A DNA stretch of 49,325 nt from UBA993 sp964436815 (GTDB lineage: Bacteria; Bacillota; Dethiobacteria; DTU022): assembly GCA_964436815.1 (NCBI GenBank), contig CAYTER010000012.1, positions 1 to 49,325 of the forward strand, written 5' to 3'. Below, in pieces: positions 32,767 to 40,981 of this stretch (position 1 is its first letter; each line of letters starts with the position of its first letter). The notes beneath the pieces are model-generated. The model ran no database searches, was not told the origin of the DNA, and saw nothing but the letters and a program-made list of their open reading frames with translations. The translations under genes were made by a program, and so were the position numbers.

Positions 32767-34163
32767 TATCCGCCAGCTCCTTCCGGGTCAGGCTCAAGCA
32801 GCGAAGCAACGATCTGGTCCATGTGCATTCCTCTTGAGCCTTTAATCAGAATATGCCAACCCCGATCAAGCGGCAGCTTGCTGAGTCGGCAGAGAGCATC
32901 TTCATGAGTCTGATAAGCATAAACGGTCATTCCGGCTGCCAAAGCTTCGCGGGCTGCGATCTGCATCTGTTCACCCAGCGCGATAAAGTAAGTCACACCG
33001 GATTCGGCAAGGTATCGTCCGATCTCCTGGTGTGCTTCGCGGGAGGCAAAGCCGAGCTCCAGCATATCGCCCAGCACGGCTACAGTATTTCTGCCTCCCA
33101 GTTCAAATAAAACATCAATTGCAGCCTTGACAGAGCTGGGGTTGGCATTGTAACTGTCATCAATGACTACCAACCCATCGCTGTTATTGTAAACCTGGAG
33201 CCGGCCGGCTGAAGTCTGGCTCGATTCAAGCCCCTTTTGCATCTCCGGCAAACTTAATCCCAGGATATAACCGACGGTAAGAGCCGCCAGGGCATCGCTA
33301 ACCGACTCCCGCCCAGGTAAGGGCGCCTTAAACCACCCTTCCGATTTATCTGGAAAACGCACCCGGAAAAAGCTCATTTCTCCCCTTTGAGACAACTCTA
33401 AGCCTTTTATATCGCCCTGGTTAAAGCCGTAGTAGTACACTTTTCCCGGGTAGCGTTCCCCAAGCTTTAGGAGGCGGGGATCATCGCCGTTCAAAACGGC
33501 TACCCCGCCTGAGCCGAGGTAATCAAGCAGTTCTCCTTTCGCCTTTTCAATGGCATCCAATGATCCAAGCAATTCAATATGGGCTTCACCGATATTGGTG
33601 ATTACCCCGATTGACGGATTGGCAATTTCACACAGTCTATAAATCTCACCTGGCGCACTCATACCCATCTCCAAGACGGCCACCTGGTGGTTTGTTTCCA
33701 TTTTAAGTAAAGTCAGGGGCAAGCCGATTTCATTGTTCAGGTTACCCTCGGTCTTTAAGACATTAAACCTTGATGCCAAAACTCCGGCAGTATAATCCTT
33801 GGTGGTTGTTTTACCACTGCTGCCGGTTATGCCGATTACGGTTGACGCAAACTGTTTACGGTACCAGGTGGCAATCTGCTGCAATGCCGAAAGGGAGTCC
33901 TCAACCTCGATCAGCAGCACATCGTCCCCGACCGGCGGCAAATATCCGGACCCTTTTTCCAACAGTGATCCTGATGCACCGTGGCTGATAGCGTCCTGGA
34001 TGTGAAGGTGACCGTCAGTTTTTTCTCCCCTGAAAGGAACGAATAACTCGCCGGGTTTAAGCTCTCTTGAATCGATGGCGAAGCCGGTTATCCGCTGATC
34101 CGGATTACCCTGTAACATTTTGCCTTCGCAGGCTTCAGCTATGTCGCTACCTTTCAGATCCAT
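32766..34163 (-). CDS. murF: UDP-N-acetylmuramoyl-tripeptide--D-alanyl-D-alanine ligase
   Basis: MurF adds D-Ala-D-Ala to complete the UDP-MurNAc-pentapeptide. The 465-residue ligase has the N-terminal substrate domain (with FAIDSRELKPGELFVPFRG), ATP loop GSSGKTT (114-120), EMGMSAPGEI, NIGEAHIE, and the C-terminal VIDDSYNANPSS motif diagnostic of MurF. ATG start with GGGGAGG five bases upstream. It directly follows the PBP gene, 15 bases apart. In most dcw clusters murE sits at this junction; it is absent here. Confidence 0.96.
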   Translation of the reverse strand: MDLKGSDIAEACEGKMLQGNPDQRITGFAIDSRELKPGELFVPFRGEKTDGHLHIQDAISHGASGSLLEKGSGYLPPVGDDVLLIEVEDSLSALQQIATWYRKQFASTVIGITGSSGKTTTKDYTAGVLASRFNVLKTEGNLNNEIGLPLTLLKMETNHQVAVLEMGMSAPGEIYRLCEIANPSIGVITNIGEAHIELLGSLDAIEKAKGELLDYLGSGGVAVLNGDDPRLLKLGERYPGKVYYYGFNQGDIKGLELSQRGEMSFFRVRFPDKSEGWFKAPLPGRESVSDALAALTVGYILGLSLPEMQKGLESSQTSAGRLQVYNNSDGLVVIDDSYNANPSSVKAAIDVLFELGGRNTVAVLGDMLELGFASREAHQEIGRYLAESGVTYFIALGEQMQIAAREALAAGMTVYAYQTHEDALCRLSKLPLDRGWHILIKGSRGMHMDQIVASLLEPDPEGAGG

Positions 34164-34178
34164 CTCACCCTCCCCGGA

Positions 34179-35912
34179 TCAGTTCAAATCATCCACCACT
34201 ACTGTTATCTCGGTCGGTGTAACCTGCAAATAATTAAGAGCATCTTCCATGATCCGTTTGAAAAGTGGTGCGCTGGTCGCAGAACCAAAACGAGGCCCCT
34301 GGGTTACTCCATCAACGGCGACAAAAAGGACAATGCGGGGGTCCTCAACCGGCGCAAATCCAACGAAAGAATAAATGAAAGAATCACTTCTGTACAACTG
34401 GTCTTCCCCCAGTTTTTCAGCGGTACCGGTTTTTCCTGCAGCGCGATAACCCTCCAGGGCAGCGGTTTTACCAGTACCTTCCAGAATAACTGTTTCCATC
34501 ATCTCAATCATTTTTCTTGAAGTATCGGCAGAAATCACCTGCCTGATCAGTTCCGGCTCCCTGGTAAAAATAATCTCCCCGTCTTCACTCCTGATTTCTT
34601 CAACCAGGTATGGTTTATAAAGATACCCGCCGTTGATCATGGCGGAAACGGCCATAACCTGCTGCACCGGGGTAGTTGATATCCCCTGTCCGAAAGAGGT
34701 GGTGGCCAGCTCTAACGGGCCAAGCATCGACTGATCAAAAACCAGGCCGCTGCTCTCACCCGGATAATCAACTCCGGTCAATTTCCCATAGCCAAAAGCT
34801 TCAATATAGTGGGCCATCTTTTCAGCTCCGAGTCTTTTACCCAACGCTATATAAGCTGTATTGCAGGAAGCCCCCAGAGACTGATAAAAAGTTATCGTCC
34901 CGCAACCGCCGCGATCTACGGTCCAGCAGTTGATCTTCTGCCCGTTAATGATTACATAGCCCGGGCAGTAATGATATTCTTCAGGATTAAATAATCCTTC
35001 CTCCAATACAGCTGCCAGGGTTATCAGCTTGAAGGTTGAACCTGGCTCAAAAGCTGAGGTAAACGGCGCCAGATTCCAACGCTCGGGATCGAAATCATCG
35101 TAACGGACCGGATCATAGTCGGGGCGGGCTGCAGCTGCCAGCACTGCTCCACTGTATGGATCAACAGCGATTGCCAGTGCCTGTCTGGGTGCAGCTTCAG
35201 CCATAACCCGATCCAGTTCCTTTTCAACAATATGTTGAATTGATTCATCAATTGCCAGGTAAAGATTGCAATTCTGCTCAGGCAAAAGGTTGCCGTAATA
35301 ATTGTGTGGAAGCTGACGACCCAGAGCATCAGCCGGATAATGCAACCTGCCTTCGCTGCCGCTTAAATACTGTTCGTAGTAATACTCCAAGCCAGACCAC
35401 CCCTGGTCCATGCCGACGAAGCCAAGCAGCTGGGAAGCAAGATTGCCACCCGGGTAGTATCGCTTCTCTTCATTAAATAAAACTATACCTGGCAAGTTCA
35501 TTTCACGCACCGCCTCGGAAACTGCCGGATCAACCTTGCGTTTGATATATACTGCACTGCGATCCAGCATAACGAGCTCAACGATCTCTTCTTCTTTCAT
35601 ATCCAGCAGCGGCGCAAGCGCGCCGGCCACCACATCGGAGTCCTCAATCTGCTGCGAAACTGCAGCTACAGTCTGGACCTCCGTGCTTCCGGCCAACAGT
35701 CGGCCCTGATGATCATAGATGGCACCGCGGCCGGTCGTAATAATAACATTATGATTCCACTGCTTCCAGGCCTGATCGTATAACTCATCCGCCTGCACGA
35801 TCTGAATCCAGGCCAGCCTGCCGATCAGGTATACGGAAAAGAGCAGGGTCATCGCAAAGATAAAAATGATCCTCTTCTTTACCGTATTACGGCTGACTGC
35901 AAAATCTGACAA
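34179..35912 (-). CDS. Class B penicillin-binding protein (FtsI/PBP2B-like transpeptidase)
   Basis: Transpeptidase that cross-links septal peptidoglycan with FtsW. From TTG 35912 it has 577 residues: one N-terminal transmembrane helix (about 14-36), a PBP-dimerisation domain (about 48-210), and the transpeptidase domain. The three active-site motifs are STFK (catalytic S292), SCN (349-351) and KTG (494-496). It ends about 15 residues after the last conserved strand, with no PASTA domain, unlike Bacillus SpoVD and PBP2B. TTG 35912 is preferred because GGGGAG lies eight bases upstream. GTG 35921 overlaps the ftsL stop but would sit directly on that site. By position it is the vegetative FtsI (PBP2B) counterpart; no second sporulation PBP follows. 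Confidence 0.92.
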   Translation of the reverse strand: MSDFAVSRNTVKKRIIFIFAMTLLFSVYLIGRLAWIQIVQADELYDQAWKQWNHNVIITTGRGAIYDHQGRLLAGSTEVQTVAAVSQQIEDSDVVAGALAPLLDMKEEEIVELVMLDRSAVYIKRKVDPAVSEAVREMNLPGIVLFNEEKRYYPGGNLASQLLGFVGMDQGWSGLEYYYEQYLSGSEGRLHYPADALGRQLPHNYYGNLLPEQNCNLYLAIDESIQHIVEKELDRVMAEAAPRQALAIAVDPYSGAVLAAAARPDYDPVRYDDFDPERWNLAPFTSAFEPGSTFKLITLAAVLEEGLFNPEEYHYCPGYVIINGQKINCWTVDRGGCGTITFYQSLGASCNTAYIALGKRLGAEKMAHYIEAFGYGKLTGVDYPGESSGLVFDQSMLGPLELATTSFGQGISTTPVQQVMAVSAMINGGYLYKPYLVEEIRSEDGEIIFTREPELIRQVISADTSRKMIEMMETVILEGTGKTAALEGYRAAGKTGTAEKLGEDQLYRSDSFIYSFVGFAPVEDPRIVLFVAVDGVTQGPRFGSATSAPLFKRIMEDALNYLQVTPTEITVVVDDLN

Positions 35913-35917
35913 GCTTT

Positions 35918-36316
35918 TCACTCCCCGGCGTGAGAACTTAACACCCGCCCTGACGCGATGATCCTCAGCTGACTTAATTCAGGCTCAACCATGCCCAATG
36001 ATGTTCTGGCAATTTCCTCAATCACACCTACCGAACTAAGCCGTGCAACCTCCATCTCCATCTGTTTTGTGCTATCCTGGATGACGGCGATCTCCGATCG
36101 TGCGCTGCTCAGCCGGTAGTTGGTAATAACCAGGGCTGAGTATTGGGCAACAACTACCAGGCTTAAAACAAAACAGGCCAGAGAAAGAGATATAAGCTTG
36201 AACTTTTTAACCCGCCGCTGCGGGACCTGCTGATAAACCGGATGCCGGTACGGCCGGTTTTGAATAACTCCGGGCTGCTGTTGAGACAATTTCCTTGCTG
36301 CTTGCATCTGCGACAC
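35918..36316 (-). CDS. ftsL: Cell division protein FtsL-like
   Basis: Small bitopic protein in the position of ftsL. The 132 residues have a Gln/Arg-rich cytoplasmic N-terminus (1-42), one transmembrane helix (about 43-65), and an extracytoplasmic coiled coil (about 70-105), which is the FtsL layout for pairing with DivIC and FtsQ. Sequence conservation in this family is poor, so the call rests on topology and on its place between rsmH and the PBP gene. GTG 36316 is used, with AAAGGG five bases upstream; ATG 36307, eight bases after AAGG, is an alternative. Confidence 0.85.
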   Translation of the reverse strand: MSQMQAARKLSQQQPGVIQNRPYRHPVYQQVPQRRVKKFKLISLSLACFVLSLVVVAQYSALVITNYRLSSARSEIAVIQDSTKQMEMEVARLSSVGVIEEIARTSLGMVEPELSQLRIIASGRVLSSHAGE

Positions 36317-36326
36317 CTTCTCCCTT

Positions 36327-37274
36327 TTAAGAACCCTTCTCTATTTTTTCTGCTACGCGCATCCGGGCGCTGCGGGCCCTGGGATTTGCTTCTACTTCCT
36401 CCGGCGATGGCTTCAATGCTCTGCCGGTAATGATTTTTAGTTCAGCATTCTGAGCGCATACACAGGGCAGGTTGGGCGGACAATTACACTTTCCGGCTGA
36501 ATCCCGAAAATAGTTCTTTACCAACCGGTCCTCCAGGGAATGATAGGCAATAATACAAATTCTACCCCCCGGAAAAAGCACCCTGACAGCTCCTGGCAAT
36601 ACTTTTGTAATATTTTCCAGTTCACGGTTAACCTCGATCCTTAAAGCCTGAAAAACTTTGCGTGACGGGTGGCCCCCGTGCCGTCGAAAGCGGGCTGGTA
36701 TAGCCTGCTTAACCAATTCAGCTAAAGTTATGCTGTCATCAATCGGTTTGCCCTGTTCTCTTTCCTTCACGATTAATGCAGCAATTTTCTTCGACCAGCG
36801 CTCTTCACCGAACCGAAAAAAGATCTCTGCAAGCTGTTCTTCCGAATAGGTATTAATAACCTCTCTGGCTGTCAATGAACGGCGACGATCCATCCGCATA
36901 TCAAGATCGCCTTCGTGATGATAAGAGAAACCGCGTTCAGGATCCATTAATTGCAATGTTGATGCGCCTAGATCAATCAGGATACCGTGAACAGCATCCA
37001 GGTTCAGGCCCTTAAGCACCTCTTCCAGGTTGGCGTAACTATCGTGGATCAGGGTAACCTGTTCCCCAAACCTCTTCAGCCTTATACGAGCCCTCTGGAG
37101 TGCTTCGTAATCCCAGTCCAAACCAATCAGGAAACCCTCTGCTGCGAGTCTTTCCAGGATTGCTTCAGCATGCCCTCCGTCGCCAACGGTTGCATCTACA
37201 TATACCCCATCCTTTTGCCGGACAAGCTGCTCCAGGACTTCTTTCTCCAAAACCGGTCGATGTAGTTCAACCAT
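36327..37274 (-). CDS. rsmH: 16S rRNA (cytosine-1402-N4)-methyltransferase RsmH (MraW)
   Basis: RsmH methylates N4 of C1402 in the decoding centre of 16S rRNA. The 315-residue protein starts HRPVLEKEVLEQL and has the SAM loop VDATVGDGGHAEAIL, the family-specific GILIDLGASTLQLMDPERGFSY (split here as GILIDLGAST and DPERGFSY), and the C-terminal SLEDRLVKNYFR and NPRARSARMRVAEK motifs. ATG start with GGAG seven bases upstream; 14 bases after mraZ. Full length. Confidence 0.98.
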   Translation of the reverse strand: MVELHRPVLEKEVLEQLVRQKDGVYVDATVGDGGHAEAILERLAAEGFLIGLDWDYEALQRARIRLKRFGEQVTLIHDSYANLEEVLKGLNLDAVHGILIDLGASTLQLMDPERGFSYHHEGDLDMRMDRRRSLTAREVINTYSEEQLAEIFFRFGEERWSKKIAALIVKEREQGKPIDDSITLAELVKQAIPARFRRHGGHPSRKVFQALRIEVNRELENITKVLPGAVRVLFPGGRICIIAYHSLEDRLVKNYFRDSAGKCNCPPNLPCVCAQNAELKIITGRALKPSPEEVEANPRARSARMRVAEKIEKGS

Positions 37275-37288
37275 GGTCTGACTCCGTT

Positions 37289-37723
37289 TTACCTGTCACG
37301 CGGCGGCTCCAGGTTTTCAAGCATGTCGGACAGGTTGTCGCTGACATTTTCATAGTATGACTTCCAGGAGTCTTCGTTCCATATTTCAACCCGGTCTCCG
37401 ACTCCGATAATCATCACATTTTTATCGATTTTAGCGTGTTCTCTAAGATACTGGGGGATCAGGGCGCGGCCCTGTTTATCAAGCTCAACCTCCATCGCCC
37501 CCGAAAACATGATCCGGTTTAACGCGCGGAGGTCTTTTTTAGTCATTGGATTATTAATTAGCTTCTCTTCGGTGCGGTTCCATTCTGAAAGAGGATAAAC
37601 GGCGATGCAGGGTTCAATGCCCCGGGTCAGGATAAAGCGCTCGCCCAGGCCATCGCGCAGCCGCGAGGGAATAAACACCCTACCCTTGCTGTCCAGCGTA
37701 TACTGGAATTCGCCGATAAACAT
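37289..37723 (-). CDS. mraZ: Transcriptional regulator MraZ
   Basis: MraZ is a ring-forming DNA-binding regulator that represses the dcw cluster it heads. From ATG 37723 the protein has 144 residues, the standard length. It begins MFIGEFQYTLDSKGRVFIP and contains two AbrB-like half-domains, each with a DxxxR motif (DSKGR and DKQGR). The upstream frame to 37756 adds residues in front of the strong ribosome binding site GGAGG (seven bases from ATG 37723), so I exclude it. Its binding sites are visible upstream as a series of AAAGTGG repeats overlapping the promoter, supporting autoregulation. Confidence 0.97.
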   Translation of the reverse strand: MFIGEFQYTLDSKGRVFIPSRLRDGLGERFILTRGIEPCIAVYPLSEWNRTEEKLINNPMTKKDLRALNRIMFSGAMEVELDKQGRALIPQYLREHAKIDKNVMIIGVGDRVEIWNEDSWKSYYENVSDNLSDMLENLEPPRDR

Positions 37724-37752
37724 ATGTTCGCCTCCATTTGGAGCGATCTCAA

Positions 37753-37812
37753 CCACTTTTACACCACTTTACACCACTTTTCTCCATTTTTCAACCCCTA
37801 TTCCCCATTTTC
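37753..37812 (-). promoter_or_regulatory. MraZ operator: direct repeats of AAAGTGG type
   Basis: On the minus strand, AAAGTGG-type heptamers occur at 37753-37760, 37764-37770 and 37774-37780, with a variant AAAATGG at 37784-37791 and another about 21 bases further (37805-37812). Repeats are 10-11 bases apart, one per helical turn, as expected for one face of DNA bound by an MraZ ring. Known MraZ sites in Mollicutes and Bacillus are AAAGTG-type repeats. Confidence 0.88.
37765..37793 (-). promoter_or_regulatory. Promoter of the dcw cluster (mraZ promoter)
   Basis: Minus-strand TTGAAA (37788-37793) and TAAAGT (37765-37770) with a 17-base spacer. Both hexamers are embedded in the MraZ repeats, so MraZ binding should occlude RNA polymerase. 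The -10 is imperfect; the call rests on spacing and overlap. Confidence 0.6.
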
Positions 37813-37833
37813 CTGCAAAAAAACAAAAAAAAT

Positions 37834-37869
37834 ATAAAAAAAAGAGGAAATTGTATCTATTTTCCTCTT
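37834..37869 (-). terminator. Rho-independent terminator after the mgtE pair
   Basis: Minus-strand AAGAGGAAA (37869-37861) and TTTCCTCTT (37850-37842) form a perfect nine-bp stem with a ten-base loop, followed by a long T-run. It lies about 108 bases after the second mgtE stop and insulates the mraZ promoter. Confidence 0.9.
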
Positions 37870-37976
37870 AAAATTAACATTTATACCGCTGTGGATTTAA
37901 CTGCGGGTGGTCTAAATATCCTTATCTGGCAGTATTTTCAGCCCCTCTTGCCAAAAGCGAACTTGATCCGGAGAGA

Positions 37977-39299
37977 TCAGCGCAGGTGTTCAAGAAATGC
38001 AGAAGCTATCACAAAATAAATCAGCAGCCCGGTAACATCTTTAATCGTTGTCACAAACGGACCGGCTGTAATGGCCGGGTCAATCCTGACCAGGTTGCAG
38101 AGCATCGGTATGACTGTGCCAAGAATAGCCGCAACACAGATCGTAGAGAACATGGAGATACCGACTACCAGGCCAAGATAGGGGTTGCCCTGCCAAAGTA
38201 CGGCAATGATGGATATCATAACTCCGCAGATCACCCCCATTACCGCCCCAATCTTCACTTCTCTGAAGAAATACGACCATTCCTTGCTTCTGTCAATTTC
38301 ACCGGTAGCCAATCCACGCACATAAATGGTCGATGACTGTGTCCCCACATTACCGCCCATATCCATGATCACCGGAATAAAAACAGCCAGCATCACGATT
38401 GCTTCCAGGGTATTTTCATAAACCCCGATCACGCTGCCTGAAATAATCCCGCCGATCATGCTGATCAGCAGCCATGGCAGACGCATCCGCACAATTTTAT
38501 TAACCCGGGCCCCGGTTAACTCTACACCTGCAATTTCTCCCGCACCGGCCAGACGATAGATATCTTCGGTTGCTTCCTGTTCCAAAACATCGATCACATC
38601 GTCAACCGTAATGATACCCAACAGCCTTTGCTGATCATCGACAACCGGGACGGCTAACAGGTCATACTTGGATACAACCCTGGCCACTTCTTCCTGGTCG
38701 AGCTCTGCGTTAACACTGATTATATTGCTGCGCATAACATCTCTTAATAGTGTGCCATCTACAGAGGCGATCAGATCCCGCAGCGACAAAACACCGATCA
38801 ACCGGCCTTCGTGATCGACAACATAAACATAATAAATGGTTTCCGCTTCAGGAGCGATTTCTCTCAGCCTGGCAATCGCTTCTTCCACAAAGATATCGGC
38901 CGGCAGGGAAATATACTCGGTGGTCATGATCCCGCCGGCGCTCTCTTCCGGGTACCTGAGCAGATCACCCAGATCCAGCTGATCTTCTTCATCGAAGCGC
39001 TCAAGCATTTCCTGCGCTTCAGCTGGAGAGAGTTCCCCAATCAGGTCGGCAGCGTCATCAGAGGCTAAAGTGCCGAGAATTTCCCTGGCCCGCTCTTCGC
39101 TTAAAAGCCTGAGGATCTCCGCCTGTTCAAAATCTTCCATCTCCTGGAAGATCAAAGCTGCATCAGCATTTGGCAGCCGTTCAATAACTTCGACCCGTTC
39201 ATCTAATTTTAAATCCTCAAATAAGTCAAGAAGGTCTCCGGGATGTGCGCCTGCTTTTAATTCACGTGAGATGATTATATAAATATTTTCGGCAGTCAT
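37977..39299 (-). CDS. mgtE: Magnesium transporter MgtE (second tandem copy)
   Basis: MgtE is a homodimeric Mg2+ channel gated by cytosolic Mg2+. The 440-residue protein has the helical N domain (about 15-130, rich in Asp/Glu, including FQEMEDFEQAEILRLL), two CBS domains (about 130-255), a plug helix, and five transmembrane helices (about 285-438). Conserved pore segments include MGGNVGTQSS and AGPFVTTIKDVTG, whose Asp corresponds to the selectivity Asp of Thermus MgtE. It is closely similar over its whole length to the upstream copy, 36 bases away, and shares its start sequence MTAE. ATG with CGGAGG eight bases upstream. Confidence 0.95.
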   Translation of the reverse strand: MTAENIYIIISRELKAGAHPGDLLDLFEDLKLDERVEVIERLPNADAALIFQEMEDFEQAEILRLLSEERAREILGTLASDDAADLIGELSPAEAQEMLERFDEEDQLDLGDLLRYPEESAGGIMTTEYISLPADIFVEEAIARLREIAPEAETIYYVYVVDHEGRLIGVLSLRDLIASVDGTLLRDVMRSNIISVNAELDQEEVARVVSKYDLLAVPVVDDQQRLLGIITVDDVIDVLEQEATEDIYRLAGAGEIAGVELTGARVNKIVRMRLPWLLISMIGGIISGSVIGVYENTLEAIVMLAVFIPVIMDMGGNVGTQSSTIYVRGLATGEIDRSKEWSYFFREVKIGAVMGVICGVMISIIAVLWQGNPYLGLVVGISMFSTICVAAILGTVIPMLCNLVRIDPAITAGPFVTTIKDVTGLLIYFVIASAFLEHLR

Positions 39300-39335
39300 C
39301 GCAAAAACCTCCGCTCTTAGGGAATAGATCAGGAA

Positions 39336-40658
39336 TTAACTGAGGCGGCTGATGAAAAACGAAGCAAAAGCAAAGTAAATCAATAACCCGGTGACATCCT
39401 TGATCGTGGTCACAAATGGTCCGGCTGTGATAGCCGGATCAATGTGCGCCATGTTTAAGAGCAACGGAACAAGGGTCCCGATCAGGGTCGCTACGCAGAT
39501 GGTGACCAGCATTGAGAGGCCGACAACAAGGCCAAGATAAGGGTTGCCCTGCCAGAAAAAAGCGGTCAGCGAAATCAGTCCGCCGCAGATCAGGCCCATT
39601 GCTAAACCGACGCGAATTTCACGAAAAAAATAGTCCCAAACGTCCGACTTGTCAATCTCGCCGGTCGCCAGACCGCGGACAAAAATTGTAGAAGACTGGG
39701 TTCCCACATTACCGCCCATCCCCATGATTACCGGGATAAAAACAGCGAGCACTACAATGGTTTCCAGGGTGCTGCGGAAAACCCCAATCACGCTGCCGGA
39801 GATAATACCGCCGAGCATAGCGATAATCAGCCAGGGGAGCCGCATCTTTACCACTTTCAAAACCGGCGCTTCAGTTAAGCCTACGCCTTCAACTTCACTC
39901 GCTCCTGCAAACCGGTAAATATCTTCTGTTGCTTCCTGTTCCATAACATCGATAACATCATCGACCGTAATAATACCGAGCAGCCGGTCATCATCATCGA
40001 CCACCGGAACAGCGAGCAGGTCGTATTTTGAAACGATGCGGGCTACCTCTTCCTGGTCCAGATCAGCGTTGACACTGATCACATTGCGTCTCATGATATC
40101 TTTTAGAATAGTACCGTCGGCTGAAGCGATCAGATCCCGCAGTGAAAGAACCCCAATCAGGTGGCCCTGTTGATCTACAACATAAACATAGTAAATGGTT
40201 TCTGCTTCGGGGGCAATTTCTCTCAGGCGGCTAATCGCCTCTTCAACGGCAATATCCGAGGGCAGGGAGATATATTCGGTGGTCATTAATCCACCGGCGC
40301 TCTCCTCCGGATACTTAAGCAGATCACCAAAATCAGCCTGATCGACATCATCGATCAGCTCGAGCATCTCCTGAGCCTCGCTGGGAGAAAGCTCGCCAAT
40401 CAAATCCACAGCATCGTCTGCAGACATATTGCCCAGTATAGCCCTGGCTCTCTCATCATTTAAGAGCCTTAAAATTTCCGCCTGCTCAAAATCTTCCATT
40501 TCCTGAAAGATCAGGGCTGCATCATTTTCCGGCAGGCGCTGCATCAGCACTGCTTTCTGCTCAACATCCAACTCTTCCAAGAGGTCAAGCAAATCCCCGG
40601 GATGAATCCCGGCTTTCAGTTCGCGCCCAATTTGAAGATAAATATGCTCTGCCGTCAC
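39336..40658 (-). CDS. mgtE: Magnesium transporter MgtE (first tandem copy)
   Basis: Same architecture as the downstream paralogue: N domain, paired CBS domains, plug helix and five transmembrane helices, with MGGNVGTQSS and AGPFVTTIKDVTG. I start at GTG 40658 (MTAEHIYLQIGREL) rather than GTG 40667: GGGCGGTG lies six bases upstream, and the N-terminus and length (440) then match the paralogue exactly. One visible difference lies before the pore loop, PVIMGMGG here against PVIMDMGG in the other copy. No M-box magnesium riboswitch is visible in the short space between the 6S RNA terminator and this gene. Confidence 0.95.
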   Translation of the reverse strand: MTAEHIYLQIGRELKAGIHPGDLLDLLEELDVEQKAVLMQRLPENDAALIFQEMEDFEQAEILRLLNDERARAILGNMSADDAVDLIGELSPSEAQEMLELIDDVDQADFGDLLKYPEESAGGLMTTEYISLPSDIAVEEAISRLREIAPEAETIYYVYVVDQQGHLIGVLSLRDLIASADGTILKDIMRRNVISVNADLDQEEVARIVSKYDLLAVPVVDDDDRLLGIITVDDVIDVMEQEATEDIYRFAGASEVEGVGLTEAPVLKVVKMRLPWLIIAMLGGIISGSVIGVFRSTLETIVVLAVFIPVIMGMGGNVGTQSSTIFVRGLATGEIDKSDVWDYFFREIRVGLAMGLICGGLISLTAFFWQGNPYLGLVVGLSMLVTICVATLIGTLVPLLLNMAHIDPAITAGPFVTTIKDVTGLLIYFAFASFFISRLS

Positions 40659-40735
40659 AGCTATCACCGCCCTGCCTTATGAGCAAAGGATCAACTTTCT
40701 GTCAGCTCCAACCCCTGAGCAGCTAAAAATGCACC

Positions 40736-40913
40736 AAAAAACCCCGCCATGCCGTGGGCCGTCGTTTTGAACTGTTCCCCGAAAGGTGGGTACCCTCTCA
40801 ACTGTTTTACAGGTCCTCTTTACGAAGGCTGCTGCGCTGCAGTTGAAGTCCGGATTCCCATGAAAAAAGTGTTAGCTCAAAACTTTATCGGTTGTCACGA
40901 ACACAGCAGGGTA
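40736..40913 (-). ncRNA. ssrS: 6S RNA
   Basis: 6S RNA mimics an open promoter and sequesters housekeeping RNA polymerase. This minus-strand locus of about 178 nt lies directly downstream of aspS, as does B. subtilis 6S-1 (bsrA). The ends form a closing stem: CCCTGCTGTG at the 5' end (about 40911-40902) pairs with the 3' segment 40743-40754 with wobble pairs. A long, irregular double-stranded core with a large internal bubble follows. The segments GTTCAAAACGACGG and CCCACGGCATGGCGGGG followed by TTTTTT give the typical 3' end and terminator. Exact 5' end is uncertain. No convincing sigma-A promoter is obvious upstream. Confidence 0.82.
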
Positions 40914-40981
40914 TGCTCGTCAATAACTAACTATTTCCATAAAAATGATAGCACAAAACCCCAAGGGGCGCAAGAAATAAC

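Noticed and set aside
40659..40735. M-box magnesium riboswitch before the mgtE pair
   Set aside because: The space between the 6S terminator and mgtE is too short and shows no M-box core; no leader terminator is present.
40955..40981. Strong terminator after the hisS-aspS fusion
   Set aside because: Only CCCC-TT-GGGG followed by TTTTG is visible; the stem is too short and the loop too tight to call with confidence.
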